From Aquarana catesbeiana (taxonomy: Eukaryota; Chordata; Amphibia; Anura; Ranidae): a stretch of DNA of 64,000 bases. Under the pieces are notes generated by a model. That model saw only the letters and a program-made list of their open reading frames with translations, did not search any database and was not told where the DNA came from. A program made the position numbers and the translations under genes. The DNA lies in the NCBI RefSeq assembly GCF_042186555.1, contig NC_133333.1:223636757-223700756 (forward strand). Reading direction: 5' to 3'. Below are positions 20,700-32,085 of the stretch, piece after piece. Position 1 is the first letter of the stretch; every line of letters begins with the position of its first letter.

Positions 20700-21207
20700 A
20701 AAGTACGATTTACAAAAGGAAACGCATGTCGCACCCGGGGCAGCCTATTCACTTCAATTGGCTGCCCTACACACGCTTGTCACCCAAAAAGTAGCTCCTG
20801 CTCTTTTTTTTTTGGGCGACAAGCTTAGCGTAGTTTTTAACTGTGTGTTTTGCGATTTCTGCAAGATTGTCATGCGACAATCGCAGTAAAATTGCACCCC
20901 GTTTTGGGCGCCATTAAGAATAATGCAACCCAAGCGTCCATCGTACGTTCTGCCTCAATTTGGAATCACAGGCGGAATCTCAGCGATTTCTGCCTGCGAT
21001 TTCAAAGCTCCTTATGTGAACGGGGCCCAAGGGTCATGCGTCATTTACATCAGACTGCCTCTGATTTGGATGCAGGTTCTGTTCAGCCAACAACTTTCCA
21101 CCCAGCTCTTTCCATTTTTCAATCAAAGTTTTTCAGGGGTGAAGTTGTCGTCGGGGCCACCCATGGAGGGAGATTCAATTTATCAGGAATTGTATATCCA
21201 GCACCCC
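20700..21207. repeat. MITE-related sequence
   Basis: It contains inverted words gggcagcctattcacttcaa and ttggctgccctacac, and aagcttgtcgcccaaa-type pairs around 20779-20825. It resembles the cluster at 16200-16500 (gcccaaaagaagttccgagc). The borders are not clear. Confidence 0.45.
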
Positions 21208-22456
21208 ATTCACGTTTGTGCGACTAGTCATGTGACTTTGGACATTAACGTCGCATGTCAAGTCACACCCCATGTATTCCAATGATAACCATTCATAAAT
21301 GTGTGCGACTTAAAGCCATAGCGACTTCAAAGTAGTTCATGCACTGCTTTGGTCCGACTTTCATGCAACTTGAGGACCATAGACTTCAATGTTATTCTTT
21401 TAAAAGTTGCATGAAAGCTGTACCTGAATGTTCTACATGCAACCGTGGGTCCAACTTTGCAGAGGGACAACAAGTCGCACCCATCCAAAGTTGCATTAAA
21501 TTTGCACTCCCAAGTTCGCGCAACTTTGGAGTCGTACAAGTGTGACTGGTGCCATCAACTCCACTCACACTTGTGCGACTTGTCATGTGACTTTGGATAT
21601 CAAAGTCACATGAGAAGTCGGACCCCATGTTTTCCAATGATAACCATTTATATATGTGCGACTTAAACTTCATGCACTACTTTCGTGCAACTTGAGGGCC
21701 ACAGACTTCAATGTTTAACCCCCAAAAGTTGCATGAAATTCGTATCCTGAATGTTTTACCTGCAACAGTGGGTTCGAATTTGCAGAGGAACAAGTCAGAT
21801 CCAAGTCGCACCTATTCAAAGTCGCATTAAAGTAACACTCCAAGGTCACGCAACTTTGGCGTTGTACAGGTGTGAGTGGTGCATACACCCCGTTCACACG
21901 TGTGCGACTTATCATGACTCTGAACATCAAAGTTGCATGAGAAGTCGTACTTTGTTTTCCAATGATGACCATTCATACATATATGTGCGACTTAAACGTC
22001 ATGCACTACTTTGGTCCAACTTTCAGGCAACTTGATGGCCATAGACTTCAGGCTGGGGTCACACCATTGTGAATTGGATATGGGATCCCCGCATCCAATT
22101 CTCAATAGCAGGAGATTTTGACCGTCTCTCTATGGAGCCAGTTCACACATCTCCGTAGCAGGTCCGGTGCGATTTGCAGAATAACGCTGTGCGTCTTTTG
22201 GTCCGTTTTCAGGTCCAAATTCAGCCCAAAATTCGGGCTGAAATCGGACCTGAAACTGTGAACCAGCACGCATCGGACTCCTGCTTGTGAGCCGAGCCTC
22301 AGTGTTATTCCTCAAAAGTTGCATGAAAGTCGTACCTGAATGTTTGACATTCAACAGTTGTGCAACCGTGGATCCAACTTTGCAGAGGGACAAGTCGCAT
22401 CAAAGTCGCACCCATCCAAAGTTGTACTCCAAAGTCACACAAGTGTGAATGGAGTG
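21208..22456. repeat. Tandem array of ~330-355-bp units
   Basis: Three head-to-tail units start near 21208, 21563 and 21891, each with ttcacacntgtgcgactt-like words. All contain a central ccatagacttcaatgttatt-like segment, gttgcatgaaa and aactttgcagaggnacaa. The third unit is interrupted by a MITE at 22051-22298. Unit divergence is appreciable, so the duplication is not recent. The unit itself is the tgcgact MITE also seen at 29078 and 31229. Confidence 0.75.
22051..22298. mobile_element. Harbinger-like MITE nested in tandem array
   Basis: The termini are ggctggggtcacacc and, inverted, cttgtgagccgagcc. A TCA duplication flanks it (22048-22050, 22299-22301). The sister tandem units read gacttcaatgttatt without interruption, so the insertion and its 3-bp target duplication can be read directly. 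The interior holds the stem aaattcagcccaaaattcgg. It is the same family as 9918-10172. Confidence 0.85.
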
Positions 22457-22966
22457 GGCTAGTTTTCACACCACATGCGTTCCAGTGCTTTTTTTTTTTT
22501 CCTGCATCCAAAACGCATAGAAAGTAAGTTACATGGTTTTCAATGGCATAGTTCACACCATGCTTGCAGTTCCAGTAAAGAAGAATTTTCTACATTTTTC
22601 CTGCGCAGTACACTACTAGAATGCGGTAAAAGGCATCAAAAACCCTGCCGGACCCCAGTACAGTGGGAAAAAAAAAAAAAAAGGAAAGAAAAAAGCTTCT
22701 GAAAACGCATCAAAAACGCACCAGAATACAAAAAAAAGAGTATTAAAAATGCACATGCAGAATCTGTTCTGGAGTGCGTTTTTTTTTTTTTTTTGTGGCG
22801 TGAACTTAGTGTTGCCACCTAATTTCATTAAAACGCAACACACATTTCTGGTTCTGTGGCTGATTAAGGTGGTAATTAAACTTGGTGCCTTATCTGCATT
22901 AAATTAGCCTTCAGAACCTGCGTGATTCATACGTGTTCGGGTTTAAAGGGATGAGGTGGCAACCCT
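22457..22966. repeat. MITE-like sequence with A/T tracts
   Basis: The words cacatgcgttccagtgcttt near 22474 and tggagtgcgttttttt near 22770 are an imperfect inverted pair enclosing tracts of A and T, suggesting one 330-bp element at about 22465-22805. The rest shows nothing recognisable. Confidence 0.45.
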
Positions 22967-23302
22967 ATGTGAAAAGGCCCCGCGCAATCAGAATATTGTA
23001 CAAAAAAATATTGATTTCAAATCGATCGTACAATAATCTGATCGTTCGTACACTGCTTTCGACATTTTCCAAAGGAACAAACACACAAAATGTTCTCGTA
23101 CAATACCAGATCGTACGATTTGCGTATAACCCGCAGCGTTTTTGTCCTGATTTAATACAATACAAATTACATCACTTCTGAATTTTTATTCTGTCATACG
23201 AGAATTTTCTTACTTTAGTAACCTGTTCGTTTTCGAATAAAGGCTAGCATCCAAAAAACCAGACGATCGTCTGATAATCTCATTGTGTGTACTAGGCTTT
23301 AG
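22967..23302. mobile_element. Harbinger-like MITE (tacgat family)
   Basis: The two halves are complementary: aatattgtacaaaaaaatat near 22993 and ttttcgaataaaggctagca near 23231 correspond in reverse to parts of 53007-53331. The right end is tctcattgtgtgtactaggc followed by tttag. The left border is approximate. It is non-coding. Confidence 0.6.
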
Positions 23303-23305
23303 TGT

Positions 23306-24052
23306 CCCCATGTGCCCTCAGCAGTCCTTTATCTCCTGGAGTCCTCCATGTGTTGTCTCTTCACACTCCTCCAAAGTTCCTCTTTCCCAGCTGGACTTCT
23401 CAATTGTTTGTTCATCCCACATTATCCAGAGGTCATCGGGGGGATGGGAACTCCCATTATCTTGCCTTGGGTGTTGGGTGTTGGTGGGGAAGCTGGTGGA
23501 GGTCTTAGCACTGAAGCCCACAACGTATGCACAAAGTCAACATGTCCTTAAAATGCTGACAACCAACCAAAGTTGAACGTTTTTGGTTGAATTTCTCTTT
23601 AAAAAGGAAGTTCTAAGACTTGAATCAGGATTGATCCCTTCAATGAGAATTAAGTGTAATTATGGATGATTTGGCTTAGCAATAGGATTATTTCAACTAA
23701 TCCCCAACTGAATGGCATTTAATTTGCTTAAGCATTGTGTATCATAAACAATTACGGTGTTTGGTTTTAATCAGATCCTTTATTGCATCTCAGTGCAGCT
23801 GATCTCCTGAAGCCGCTTTGCAGCCACTCCAGTGATGGCTTGCCTGTAGGGCATTTCTCGGGGCAGGTTTGCTGATGGGGACAAATAGCTGTTTGATGGG
23901 TATTAGAAGAACCACTCGTAGTTACCACTGGAAGCCTCTGTGAAGGGGGGACAACGCAGGAACAAAATAGGAGGACAGAGACAGCACGTTGTCACCCTAT
24001 AACAGGAAGTACCTGAGAAGGAACCATCATTGCAGGGCTGACCGCCCTATGT
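23306..24052. other. Non-coding, single-copy in this window
   Basis: No element ends or tandem repeats are evident. Overlapping frames on both strands at 23283-23576 have no domain and no splice signals in the right phase. The AT-rich part 23640-23790 is featureless. Confidence 0.4.
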
Positions 24053-24687
24053 ATACGAGGTGTGTCTAAAAAGTTTGGTGAATGATATCAGAAAACAAAT
24101 ATAACAGAAGATACAAACTTATCGCCTTTTATTAGCCTTCAAAATCGGCATCCTTCACAACACATTTTTGGCAACATTCATAAAGCTTCTGGAAACGGTC
24201 AGCAAAGACCTCTTTAGGAATCCATCACAGAACCGCTATCACACATTGTTGGATGATGCCATCATTGTGGAAGAAGGCGATCAACATTGCCTTGACCTTG
24301 GACTTTTACCGGTGACTCTTTTTGGGTCGTGGGGAAGGTGGTGAACGCTTGGATTCCAAATCAAACTGGTAGCACCACCAGGTCTCATCCTCTGACGATG
24401 GATCCTGGTCACACATCATAAGGACATCTTCAGAGGTTTCCATCCCTTTCTGATTTCTGTTCGTCTGTCAGCTTGTGTGGCACAAGCCGAGAACCAATCT
24501 TCCGCTTACCCAAATCTTCGCGGACGATGGTGTGCATTGTGTCTTTGCTAATGCCAGATTCCTCCGCCATCGATGGTAGAGGCAGTCACCGATCTCGTGT
24601 CAGCATTTGTCGCACACGCTCGATCATGTCTGGGGTTCTGCTTGTCACCGGCCGACCCAAATGTGGCTCATCAAAATGACCATGCAA
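24053..24687 (-). pseudogene. Mariner-like transposase remnant
   Basis: The left end tacgaggtgtgtctaaaaag is a mariner-type terminus, and the coding strand is minus. Near 24590-24680 the minus frame reads GRPVTSRTPDMIERVRQML, and after a break MAEESGISKDTMHTIVRE and GKRKIGSRLVPHKLTDEQK, the two helix-turn-helix segments of mariner transposase. Further along are pieces matching the catalytic region, broken by stops and deletions. The 3' terminus is missing, where the GC-rich palindromic element follows. It is non-functional. Confidence 0.7.
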
Positions 24688-24742
24688 ATTCCCTGCAGGA
24701 GGCGTTTCGAAAAAGGTGCAAGTAACTTTTTCTGTGAGAAAT

Positions 24743-25138
24743 GCCGGTGTCTTGCCGAGAATGTTCCCTCGGCGGATAAGTTCCCCCCCTGTACTGCGCA
24801 GGCGCAGCGCCTGCGCAGTACATACTACTCTCAGCCGCCGGAGATAGCCGAAGCTCAAATGCTTCAATCAGCTGTACACGGCGCCTGCGCTCTGGGTCCA
24901 GGTTCCTTCCCCACCATCCAAGTGGACCTAGAGGGGGAATCTAAAAGTGCCGAGCGCAGCGAGGCCGTGCCCGAAGCGTGGCGAGCGAAGCGAGCCCGCG
25001 AGGGGCCCTCTTACAGGCGCCGTGTACAGCTGATTTTCAGCTGTTCTGCTTCGGCTATTTCCGCCGATACCTACTACGCAGGCGCAGTAGAGGGGGAACT
25101 TATACGCCGAGCGGAACTTTCTCGGCAGAACACCGGCA
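24743..25138. mobile_element. GC-rich palindromic element
   Basis: The termini tgccggtgtcttgccgagaa and, inverted, ttctcggcagaacaccggca match those of 17220-17607. Both copies contain an actgcgcaggcgcagcg-type hairpin and the words gcgaagcgagcc and gcccgaagcgtgg, in opposite orientations. A 184-codon open frame (24607-25161) crosses it but is repeat translation. No clear target duplication is seen. Confidence 0.75.
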
Positions 25139-25789
25139 CGGCAGGCCATTCAAATGAATAGGCTGCTGTGCCCGAGCAAACACGGCCTGCAAACGTTTGT
25201 ATATGTGAACCGAACCTAAAGGTGACCATATACACTTCAATAATTGTTTAAATTCTTTTCCGATTGGCTTATCTAGTGGGAATAATTGATCTGTATTCAA
25301 CAAGCTAACTGATCAATATAACATGATCAATACAAGAAAAAGGGGAGGGAACTTTTTTATTGTTAAAAGTTCCCACTATAGTCCTACTTACTGGGATGTA
25401 GCCGGTCTTGTCTTTTATCTATTTTTGTTTTGTTCAATATAACATGATCAATAGTTTGAAGATACAAGTTATTGATCACATCTCTGTTTCCACCATGTAA
25501 TCTCCTAACCTGATCAATTGAAATACAATCCGATTCATACCCAAAGCATCTCTGTGCTGCCAATCGATGTAAACAATTGATCATTTTCTGCCCTGGCTGG
25601 TCAACTCAGCTTGATCGAATCCGATCTAAACTAATCCAAAGAAGTTTTGGCTAATCGATTGTTTGCTGAATCACACATCGTGTTACCATAAAATTGTAAT
25701 ATATTGCAGCTCATCAGCAGCCCATAGATAATTTTATTTCCTTTTCCTTCCACCACCTATGGTTCTCGGTCATTTGGCGAGTGACGTCA
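25139..25789. repeat. Degenerate MITE region
   Basis: The word aatataacatgatcaata occurs twice (25315-25332, 25436-25453), suggesting a duplicated or paired arm around a central AT-rich segment. Around 25683-25760 the word aaattgtaatatattgcagc belongs to the repeat found at 27946 and 30361. No gene is supported. Confidence 0.4.
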
Positions 25790-26400
25790 CACAGGAGTGG
25801 TTGTGTTTTGGTGGGCGCCGCTTTTTAAAATGTTGTTTTTGTGCAGGTCAGCATTCATTGTGATTGACATTGGATCTACTACTCATTCCCATGGGCGGTG
25901 GGTGGAATCTGGGGGGCCACCTTGTTACATGGGGCTCCTAGATTCTGACAAGTCAACCCTCGCACTCCCACAACCACTGGCCAGGGTTGTGGGGAAGAGG
26001 CCCTTGTCCTCCTCAACATGGGGACGAGGTGCTTTTTGTGGGAGGAGAGCCCCCCACCCCTAAAGCACCTCCCCCATGTTGAGGGCATGTGACCTGGTAT
26101 GGTTCCAGAGGGTGGCGATCACTGCCCCCCCTTTTCCTGACCTGCTTGCCCGGATAAGAGTCTGGTATGGATTTTTTTTGGGGGGGGACTTTATCATGGG
26201 GTCCCCTCAAAATCTATACCAGACCCTAAGGGGGTCTGGTATGGATTTGGGGGGGGGCTCATGCTGTTTGGTTTTATTTTTTTTAACCAGCACTTGTTTT
26301 TTTTCACAATCTGCTGACAGCAGATTAGTAATGGGTGTTAAGGACGTGGCTGCTGCCCACTCTTTAACAACCAGCTCTTCTCAATGAATCTGGATGAAAC
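25790..26400. repeat. Interspersed repeat with gtctggtatgg units
   Basis: The word gtctggtatggattt occurs at about 26160 and 26236, and in reverse as aaaatctataccagac at 26210-26225, forming stems. Around 25915-26075 the words ccccatgttgagg and cctcaacatgggg form another inverted pair. From memory this is a common amphibian repeat. The limits are approximate. Confidence 0.5.
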
Positions 26401-27278
26401 GAACAAATCCTAATGAATCCAAAAATATTGTCATAACTTTTTCGGATTCATTCAGTTTCGTTACTATATCCATTGGGAAATTCGGATACATCTGAATCTC
26501 CAACAAAGGAAATTTTCCTCTGAACAACGAATATGAACGAACCAAATGGCACATGTCAAGTTTCCATGTACCTGTCTTGGTTTTGGTGGAAGCAGCAAGT
26601 TGGGTCAAACCATCCAGTGCCCAGAAGAACCCGTCTCACCAAGCCCACCCCATGGCTGTGTGTTGTCTGTAGGTTGGTTCTGGCGTTGCTTTGTTCAGTG
26701 ATTGGCACTCTGTATTCAGGTATAAAAACATATCCAACTCACCAGTTCTCCTCCAGACCTCTGTGCCTCCTGCTATCCTCCCCATCCATCATCTGACGCC
26801 CCCCTGACACCTATTTGTGAAGTTGGATGATGTCAGGTCTGCGGTGTGATCTTCCTGCCTGGATCCTCGGATATAACCTGTTCTAGGATATTTATAACAC
26901 TCTGCGGTTTGAGCCCTTCCTGTGCGACGATGGCAGCGTTGTCACTGTCATGTGATCAGAGGTCCCATATACCATTATATAAGGCCCCAGGTACCGGCCG
27001 GATCAGGCTTTGCATGTTAAGAGAATGCCGGCTTTGCCCTCCGGAAGAAGTGTGCGCTCAGGTGTGTTTACCGAACGTTCTTCTCCAATGTCTGGGTGAT
27101 TGTTAAGTGTCATGTTTAAATGTAATTCTATCTTCTGCTTCCAGGCTGAATACAATGTAAAGTTTACTAATATAATCCTCCATGATCCGTACTCTTCCAC
27201 ATCTGTTAGATATTCATACTTCAGCTAAATCTTCATTGGATAACCAGAAAAGCAGCATCCTATATGATTAAAGTGATA
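26401..27278. other. Non-coding, mostly unique
   Basis: Positions 26395-26540 carry gaatcc/ggattc words like those in fold-back repeats. Positions 26560-27270 look single-copy. No exon with phase-compatible splice sites to kazrin is recognised. Confidence 0.35.
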
Positions 27279-27945
27279 TTAACCGCGTCAATGCCAGGCA
27301 CTTTTACCCCCTTCCTGCCCAGGCCAATTTTCAGCATTCATCGCTGTCGCATTTTGAAAGACAATTGTGCGGTCATGCAACACTGTATCCAAATGAAATT
27401 TTATCATTCTTTTGAGATAGAGCTTTCTTTTGGTGGTATTTAATTCCCTCTGGGTTTTTTATTTTTTGCTAAACAGTTGAAAAAAAGACCAAAAATTCTG
27501 AAAGAAAAAAATAAATTCTTAGTTTCTGTTACCAAATTTTGTAAAAAGGTAATTTTCTCCTTTTACTGATGTGCGCTGATGGGGTGGCGCTGATGGAGTG
27601 GCGCTGATGGGGTGGAGCTGATGGGCACTGATGGGGTGAAGCTGCTGGGCCCTGATGGGGTGACGCTGATGGGCACTAAATGGCGGCGCTGATGATCAGA
27701 GCTCTGATTATCATTGCAGATGTCCCCACTGAAGAATGCTGGTACATTTACACTGTGATCAGCTGTGATTGGACACAGCTAATCACATGATAAAGACAGC
27801 TCTTTACTGTGATCGGTGATGCGGTGTGTCCCTCACCGTTCTCCACTTTGCGTGGCCTGTTCTGAAGGACGGTTGTATGATGACCAGCCAGATCGGTAAA
27901 ACCAACACCTGTCAATCTGCTGTAGGCCGGGTGGCAAGGTGTTAA
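27279..27945. mobile_element. TTAA-flanked repeat with minisatellite
   Basis: It begins ttaaccgcgtcaatgccagg and ends gccgggtggcaaggtgttaa, with TTAA at both borders. The left part (cttcctgcccaggccaattt, gagctttcttttggtggtat) matches 52979-54466. A degenerate tandem of gctgatggggtg words lies at about 27567-27690. It is non-coding. Confidence 0.75.
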
Positions 27946-28220
27946 ACCCCAAACCAAAAATGTAATATATTGCAGCTTACCAAGTATTAGATGTGGTGGC
28001 TGCATTAGTTTTAGGCTTTTTCCCCCCCTCTGTTTTCACCTGGTGATCTGGCCAATAACACACCTCCTGTATTAGAGTGCCCCTACTCTAGATGAAGGAG
28101 CACAGGAGACGCCTTTGGACACCTTTGACAGAATTGGCAGTCTGGGGGGGAGGGGGTGTTAGATGCACTAGCAGATTTAGATACACTATCAAACTCCAGC
28201 TCACAATTTAGAATCAATTA
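27946..28220. repeat. Fragment of dispersed repeat
   Basis: Words aaaccaaaaatgtaatatat, gatctggccaataacacacc and gtattagagtgccc match the longer copy at 30361-30940. It abuts the TTAA element to its left and the hAT MITE to its right. Confidence 0.6.
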
Positions 28221-28241
28221 CAGGGATAGGCAATAGGGATA

Positions 28242-28394
28242 CAGGGATAGGCAATTAGCGGACCTCCAGCTGTTGCAAAACTACAATTCCCATCATGCCT
28301 CTGCCTGTCATGTTTGTGGCTGTCAGAGTCTTGCTATGCCTCATGGGACTTGTAGTTCTGCAACAGCTGGAGATCCGCTAATTGCCTATCCCTG
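28242..28394. mobile_element. hAT-like palindromic MITE
   Basis: The termini cagggataggcaattagcgg and, inverted, ccgctaattgcctatccctg match the element at 13-171. A partial repeat of the first 15 bases lies just upstream at 28221-28235, which could be a second aborted terminus. The flanking bases share ggata but not a full 8-bp duplication. Confidence 0.75.
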
Positions 28395-28979
28395 GGATAA
28401 AGGTTTTACACGAATAAAGGGGATGAGGCTCTTTTCTTTTTTTTTTTTTTTTTTTTTTTTTTACATTGTCCCTTTTTAAAAAAGAATTTTTGATCACTTT
28501 TATTGTAAACACCCCTTGTAATAGAAATAAGCAGGACAGGTCCTCTTTAATGTGGGATCTGGGGTCAAAAAGACCTCAGAACTCACATTTGCACTCAAAA
28601 GAAATAAATAGTAATTTTATTTTTACACATAAAAAATGGTCCCTTTAAGGCCGGAGGGCAGAAGTGACGGTTGATGCCACTCTGGTCTTCCAAGGGCATA
28701 GTCGAGTGGGGGGGGCCATCTTGCCCTCCGTTAACTTCCTGCCCATCAGTGGATGGGATCGTTTCCACCGCTGCTGATCTCTCCGGCAAGTGGCAAGTTA
28801 GATTGTTAGAAATATTCTAACATACGCTTTTTTTTTTTTAATGAGTAAACTATGCGATTAAGATTTATTTTGATGTAATTTGCTGTGGCAGTCTAATAAA
28901 CTAATATCGGGGGAACCAATACAGGACAAATACAATTTGTTTGGCAGAGTTAATTATTCTGTTGGTGCAGAGAGCAGTG
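28395..28979. other. Non-coding, nothing recognised
   Basis: A T tract at 28438-28462 and an A/T-rich zone at 28800-28880 are the only marked features. The short frames have no domain. Confidence 0.35.
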
Positions 28980-29350
28980 CCATTGGGGGAGATTTACTAA
29001 AACTGGAGCACTCCATCTGGTGTAGCTTGGTTTCTATGCAGAGCTGCACCAGATTTTGCACACTCCGGTTTTAGTAAGGCCCCTTTCACCCTCGTGCGAC
29101 TTGTCCTACGACTTTGGACTGCAAGGTCGCATGACAAGTCATACCCCATGATTTCCAAGGAGTACCAGTCATATCTGTGTGACTTCAAGTCGTACCGACT
29201 TCAAAGTAGTCCCTGTACTACTTTGGTCCGACTTTGATGCGAGTCGAAGTCCATAGACCTCAAGTTTACACAGGTATTCCCTGAAATCGCGGCAAAATCG
29301 CACAACTTTCAAGTCGCGGCAGTGTGAAAGGGGCAAAAATCAACCTCAAT
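28980..29350. mobile_element. Palindromic repeat split by a MITE
   Basis: The outer sequence begins ggagatttactaaaactgga and its inverted partner is tccggttttagtaa (29066-29077), resuming as aaaatcaacc after 29334. From memory the intact repeat reads ttttagtaaatcaaccc. The interruption, 29078-29334, is a separate Harbinger-like insertion into the TAA of this terminus. Confidence 0.65.
29078..29334. mobile_element. Harbinger-like MITE, nested
   Basis: It starts ggcccctttcaccctcgtgc and ends cggcagtgtgaaaggggc. The left flank is TAA and the right flank an A run, consistent with a slightly decayed TAA duplication. The interior has gtcctacgactttggactgc and ccgactttgatgcgagt, shared with 31229-31454. 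Confidence 0.75.
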
Positions 29351-30360
29351 CTGTCCCCAGCCCATGTAGGATGTGAGTGTGTTGGTTGATCTGTGGTGGT
29401 CACTTTAGAACCTGATGTCCCATCTCACCTGGGTGACCTCTTCTTCTAGGTGACCATTGCCAAGGCTGATTCCCTTTGAAGTACGGTGAATCTTCCATAG
29501 CTGGTGATTGGTGGATGATCCATAACACTCAGGTCCTGTGCCCTGGCTTTGTTCTTTGATTTGCTCTCATGGTGAAGATTGGCCATGTGTTTTGACCAAG
29601 CTTTGCCTTGAAGATTCATCAATTCTCCCCGGATAACCTGCCAGGGCCGTGCGCTTTGGGGTCAGCCAGGTGATAACATCGTCTGACCCTATAATTGCTC
29701 TGCTGACCCCTGGAAATGTCTGATCTCCTAATTCACTGCCTGATCTACTTAGTGTGGATAGAGGGAAGCCCTGAGCTCAGAGGACTCTATGAAGGACCCT
29801 GCAACTCCTCTCTGTCTAATTTCTGTACAGTAGAGCTGAGCTCCAAGCAGATATCAATTACTGCAATGAATGTGGTGTTCCGGCCGAAATTATACTTTTT
29901 AAATAAAGATACCCCTATAATACACAAGCTTAATGTATTCTAGTAAAGTTAGTCTGTAAACTAAGGTCTGCTTTGTTAGTTTATAGCAGTAGTTTGTTAT
30001 TTTATAAACTTACAGCAGGCTGTGGCCATCTTAAGTGTGGGCATCTGAAGCTAGACTGTATTTCTTCCTGGATCTCATCCTTGCAGATCTCGCACATGCT
30101 CAGTGCAGCACAAGCAGTGTAATAGGTTTTCAGGTCAGATTTTCATTTCATAGCAACGGCAGTGTCAGAGTTGCCGCCCCTTCCCAGAAGGCATTGCAAA
30201 CAGGAAATGATGCGATTAGCCACGGGCAGGGAGGAGGAAGTGAAAAATGAATACAGCAGATATGCAGTAGGTGCTGAGAAAAAAAAAAATATATCCAATT
30301 TGTTTACAGTGCACAGTTTAGTGAGGGATGCTGAAGAGTTGTGAAAAAGGGTGGAACTCC
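29351..30360. other. Non-coding, mostly unique
   Basis: I see no element ends in 29351-30000. Positions 30000-30350 may belong to the repeat that follows, because actccactttaaagc at 30355 looks like an element border. The frames at 29716-29943 and 30035-30379 have no domain. Confidence 0.35.
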
Positions 30361-30940
30361 ACTTTAAAGCGGTGTTCAACCCAAAACCAAAAATGTAATA
30401 TATTTCAGCTTACCAATCCGATGTGGTGTGGTGGCTGCTTTAGTTTTTCTGTTTTTGGCTCTTTTCCCTCTGTTTTTACCTGGTGATCTGGCCAGTAACA
30501 CACCTCTTGTATTAGTGAGAGACAACTCTGGAGGAACGAGCACAGCAGACGGCAGCGGTGTCCGTCTGGTGGAAGGGGAGTGTTAAATGTATTAGCAGGA
30601 TTAAATACACTGACAAATTGAAGCCAAACTCCAGCTCACACTTTATAATCACTTACAGCAAACAGCTTTTTCCTTTTTGGGATAACGGTTTTGCAACAAT
30701 AAATAAAAGCTGGTCATTGTAAGCATTCCAGCTGCCAGTGTTAAATGGTTTGTCTCATCTATATAAACTGATGTATTCTGTTGGAGAGCTTGTGCTTTAG
30801 AAAAAAACAGCAGACTTGTTGGCTGGTTTAACAGATGAAAATAGTAAGTCTGTTTTTCAAAAGAGCAAGCTGTTATAACTTTCCCTTACTTTTCAAAATG
30901 AAATAAAGGTTTTGCCTTTAGTTCTTCTTTAGGTTTTAGG
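30361..30940. repeat. Dispersed repeat, long copy
   Basis: It starts near tttaaagcggtgttcaaccc and includes gatgtggtgtggtggctgct, gatctggccagtaacacacc and aatgaaataaaggttttgcc. Fragments recur at 6990-7075, 25683-25760 and 27946-28220. Its right end is uncertain. No coding capacity is seen. Confidence 0.55.
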
Positions 30941-31228
30941 GTTGGATTTAAGTATTAGGTTTGGGGCCTTGTTTAGATTGACATGATTTTCCCCTTTTGG
31001 AAGTGGAAATTTGGAATCTTGAATTATTTGCAGTAATACTTGGGTCATGAAACCACATTAGTGGCGTTTTTTGCATCTGCTCCAGCTTGCCTGATGTTTT
31101 CTTGGTACACGGACACCTTCATTGAAGGGTGATGACTGTATAAGGCTTTATGGTAATAATGTGTTTGTGTTGTATTATTAGGCCATTGTATTCAGGAAGT
31201 CCAGTTTGTACATAGAAAGTCATTGTTA

Positions 31229-31454
31229 GGCCCCTTTCACACTTGTACGACTTGTCCTACGACTTGTGACTGCAAAATTGTATGACAAGGCGTTCCCCAT
31301 GATTTCCAGTGACAACCAATTGATATTAGTACGGCTTCATATAGTCCCTGCACTACTTTGGTCCGACTTTGATGCGAGTTACACAGGCATTCCCTGAAAT
31401 CGCGGCAAAAATTGCATCAAAATCGCCCGAAGTTGCGGTAGTGTGAAAGGGACC
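31229..31454. mobile_element. Harbinger-like MITE
   Basis: The termini are ggcccctttcacacttgtac and, inverted, gtagtgtgaaagggacc. An exact TTA duplication flanks it (31226-31228, 31455-31457). It is a sister copy of 29078-29334. Confidence 0.8.
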
Positions 31455-31457
31455 TTA

Positions 31458-31874
31458 TGCCCTGTACACGCGATCGGACTTTCCGACAGAAAATGTGCTG
31501 CTTGTTGGAAATTCCGACCGTGTGTGGGCTCCATCTGACTTTTTCCATCGGAATTTCCGACACACTAAGTTTGAGAGCTGGCTCTAAAATTTTCCGACAA
31601 AAAAATCCGTTAGCGTAAATTCTGATCGTGTGTAGACAATTCCGACACACAAAGTGCCACGCATGCTCAGAATCAAGCAGAAGAGCCGCACTGGCTATTG
31701 AACTTCATTTTTCTCAGCTCGTCGTACGTGTTGTACGTCACCGCGTTCTTGCCGATCGGAATTTCCGACAAGATTTGTGTGACCGTGTGTATGCAAGACG
31801 AATTTGAGCCAACATCCGTCGGAAAAAATCCTATGGATTTTGTTGTCGGAATGTCCAATCGTGTGTACAGGGCG
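31458..31874. mobile_element. Palindromic MITE (tgccccgtacacac family)
   Basis: It begins tgccctgtacacgcgatcgg and ends ccaatcgtgtgtacagggcg. It is full of complementary ttccgaca/tgtcggaa words, so most of the element folds back. It abuts 31229-31454 through the shared TTA. The sister copy at 35032-35465 has cleaner ends. Confidence 0.7.
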
Positions 31875-32085
31875 TCTGACTTCCTTCTGCTTTGGATGGA
31901 AATTTTAGTTTTGTGTACATGATGGTCAAAAACAACCACTCAGCATAGGTTGTCATAAAGCCCAATGTATTCAAAAGTTCTATCTCAACTTAGATGTGTA
32001 TATGTGTGTGTGTGTATATATATGTATGTATGTATATATATACACACACACAAAGCAGAAGTGTGTGTAGATATACACACATATT

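Noticed and set aside
24607..25161. 184-codon open frame on the + strand
   Set aside because: It crosses a mariner remnant and a GC-rich palindromic MITE. The composition reflects CpG-rich repeats, not protein.
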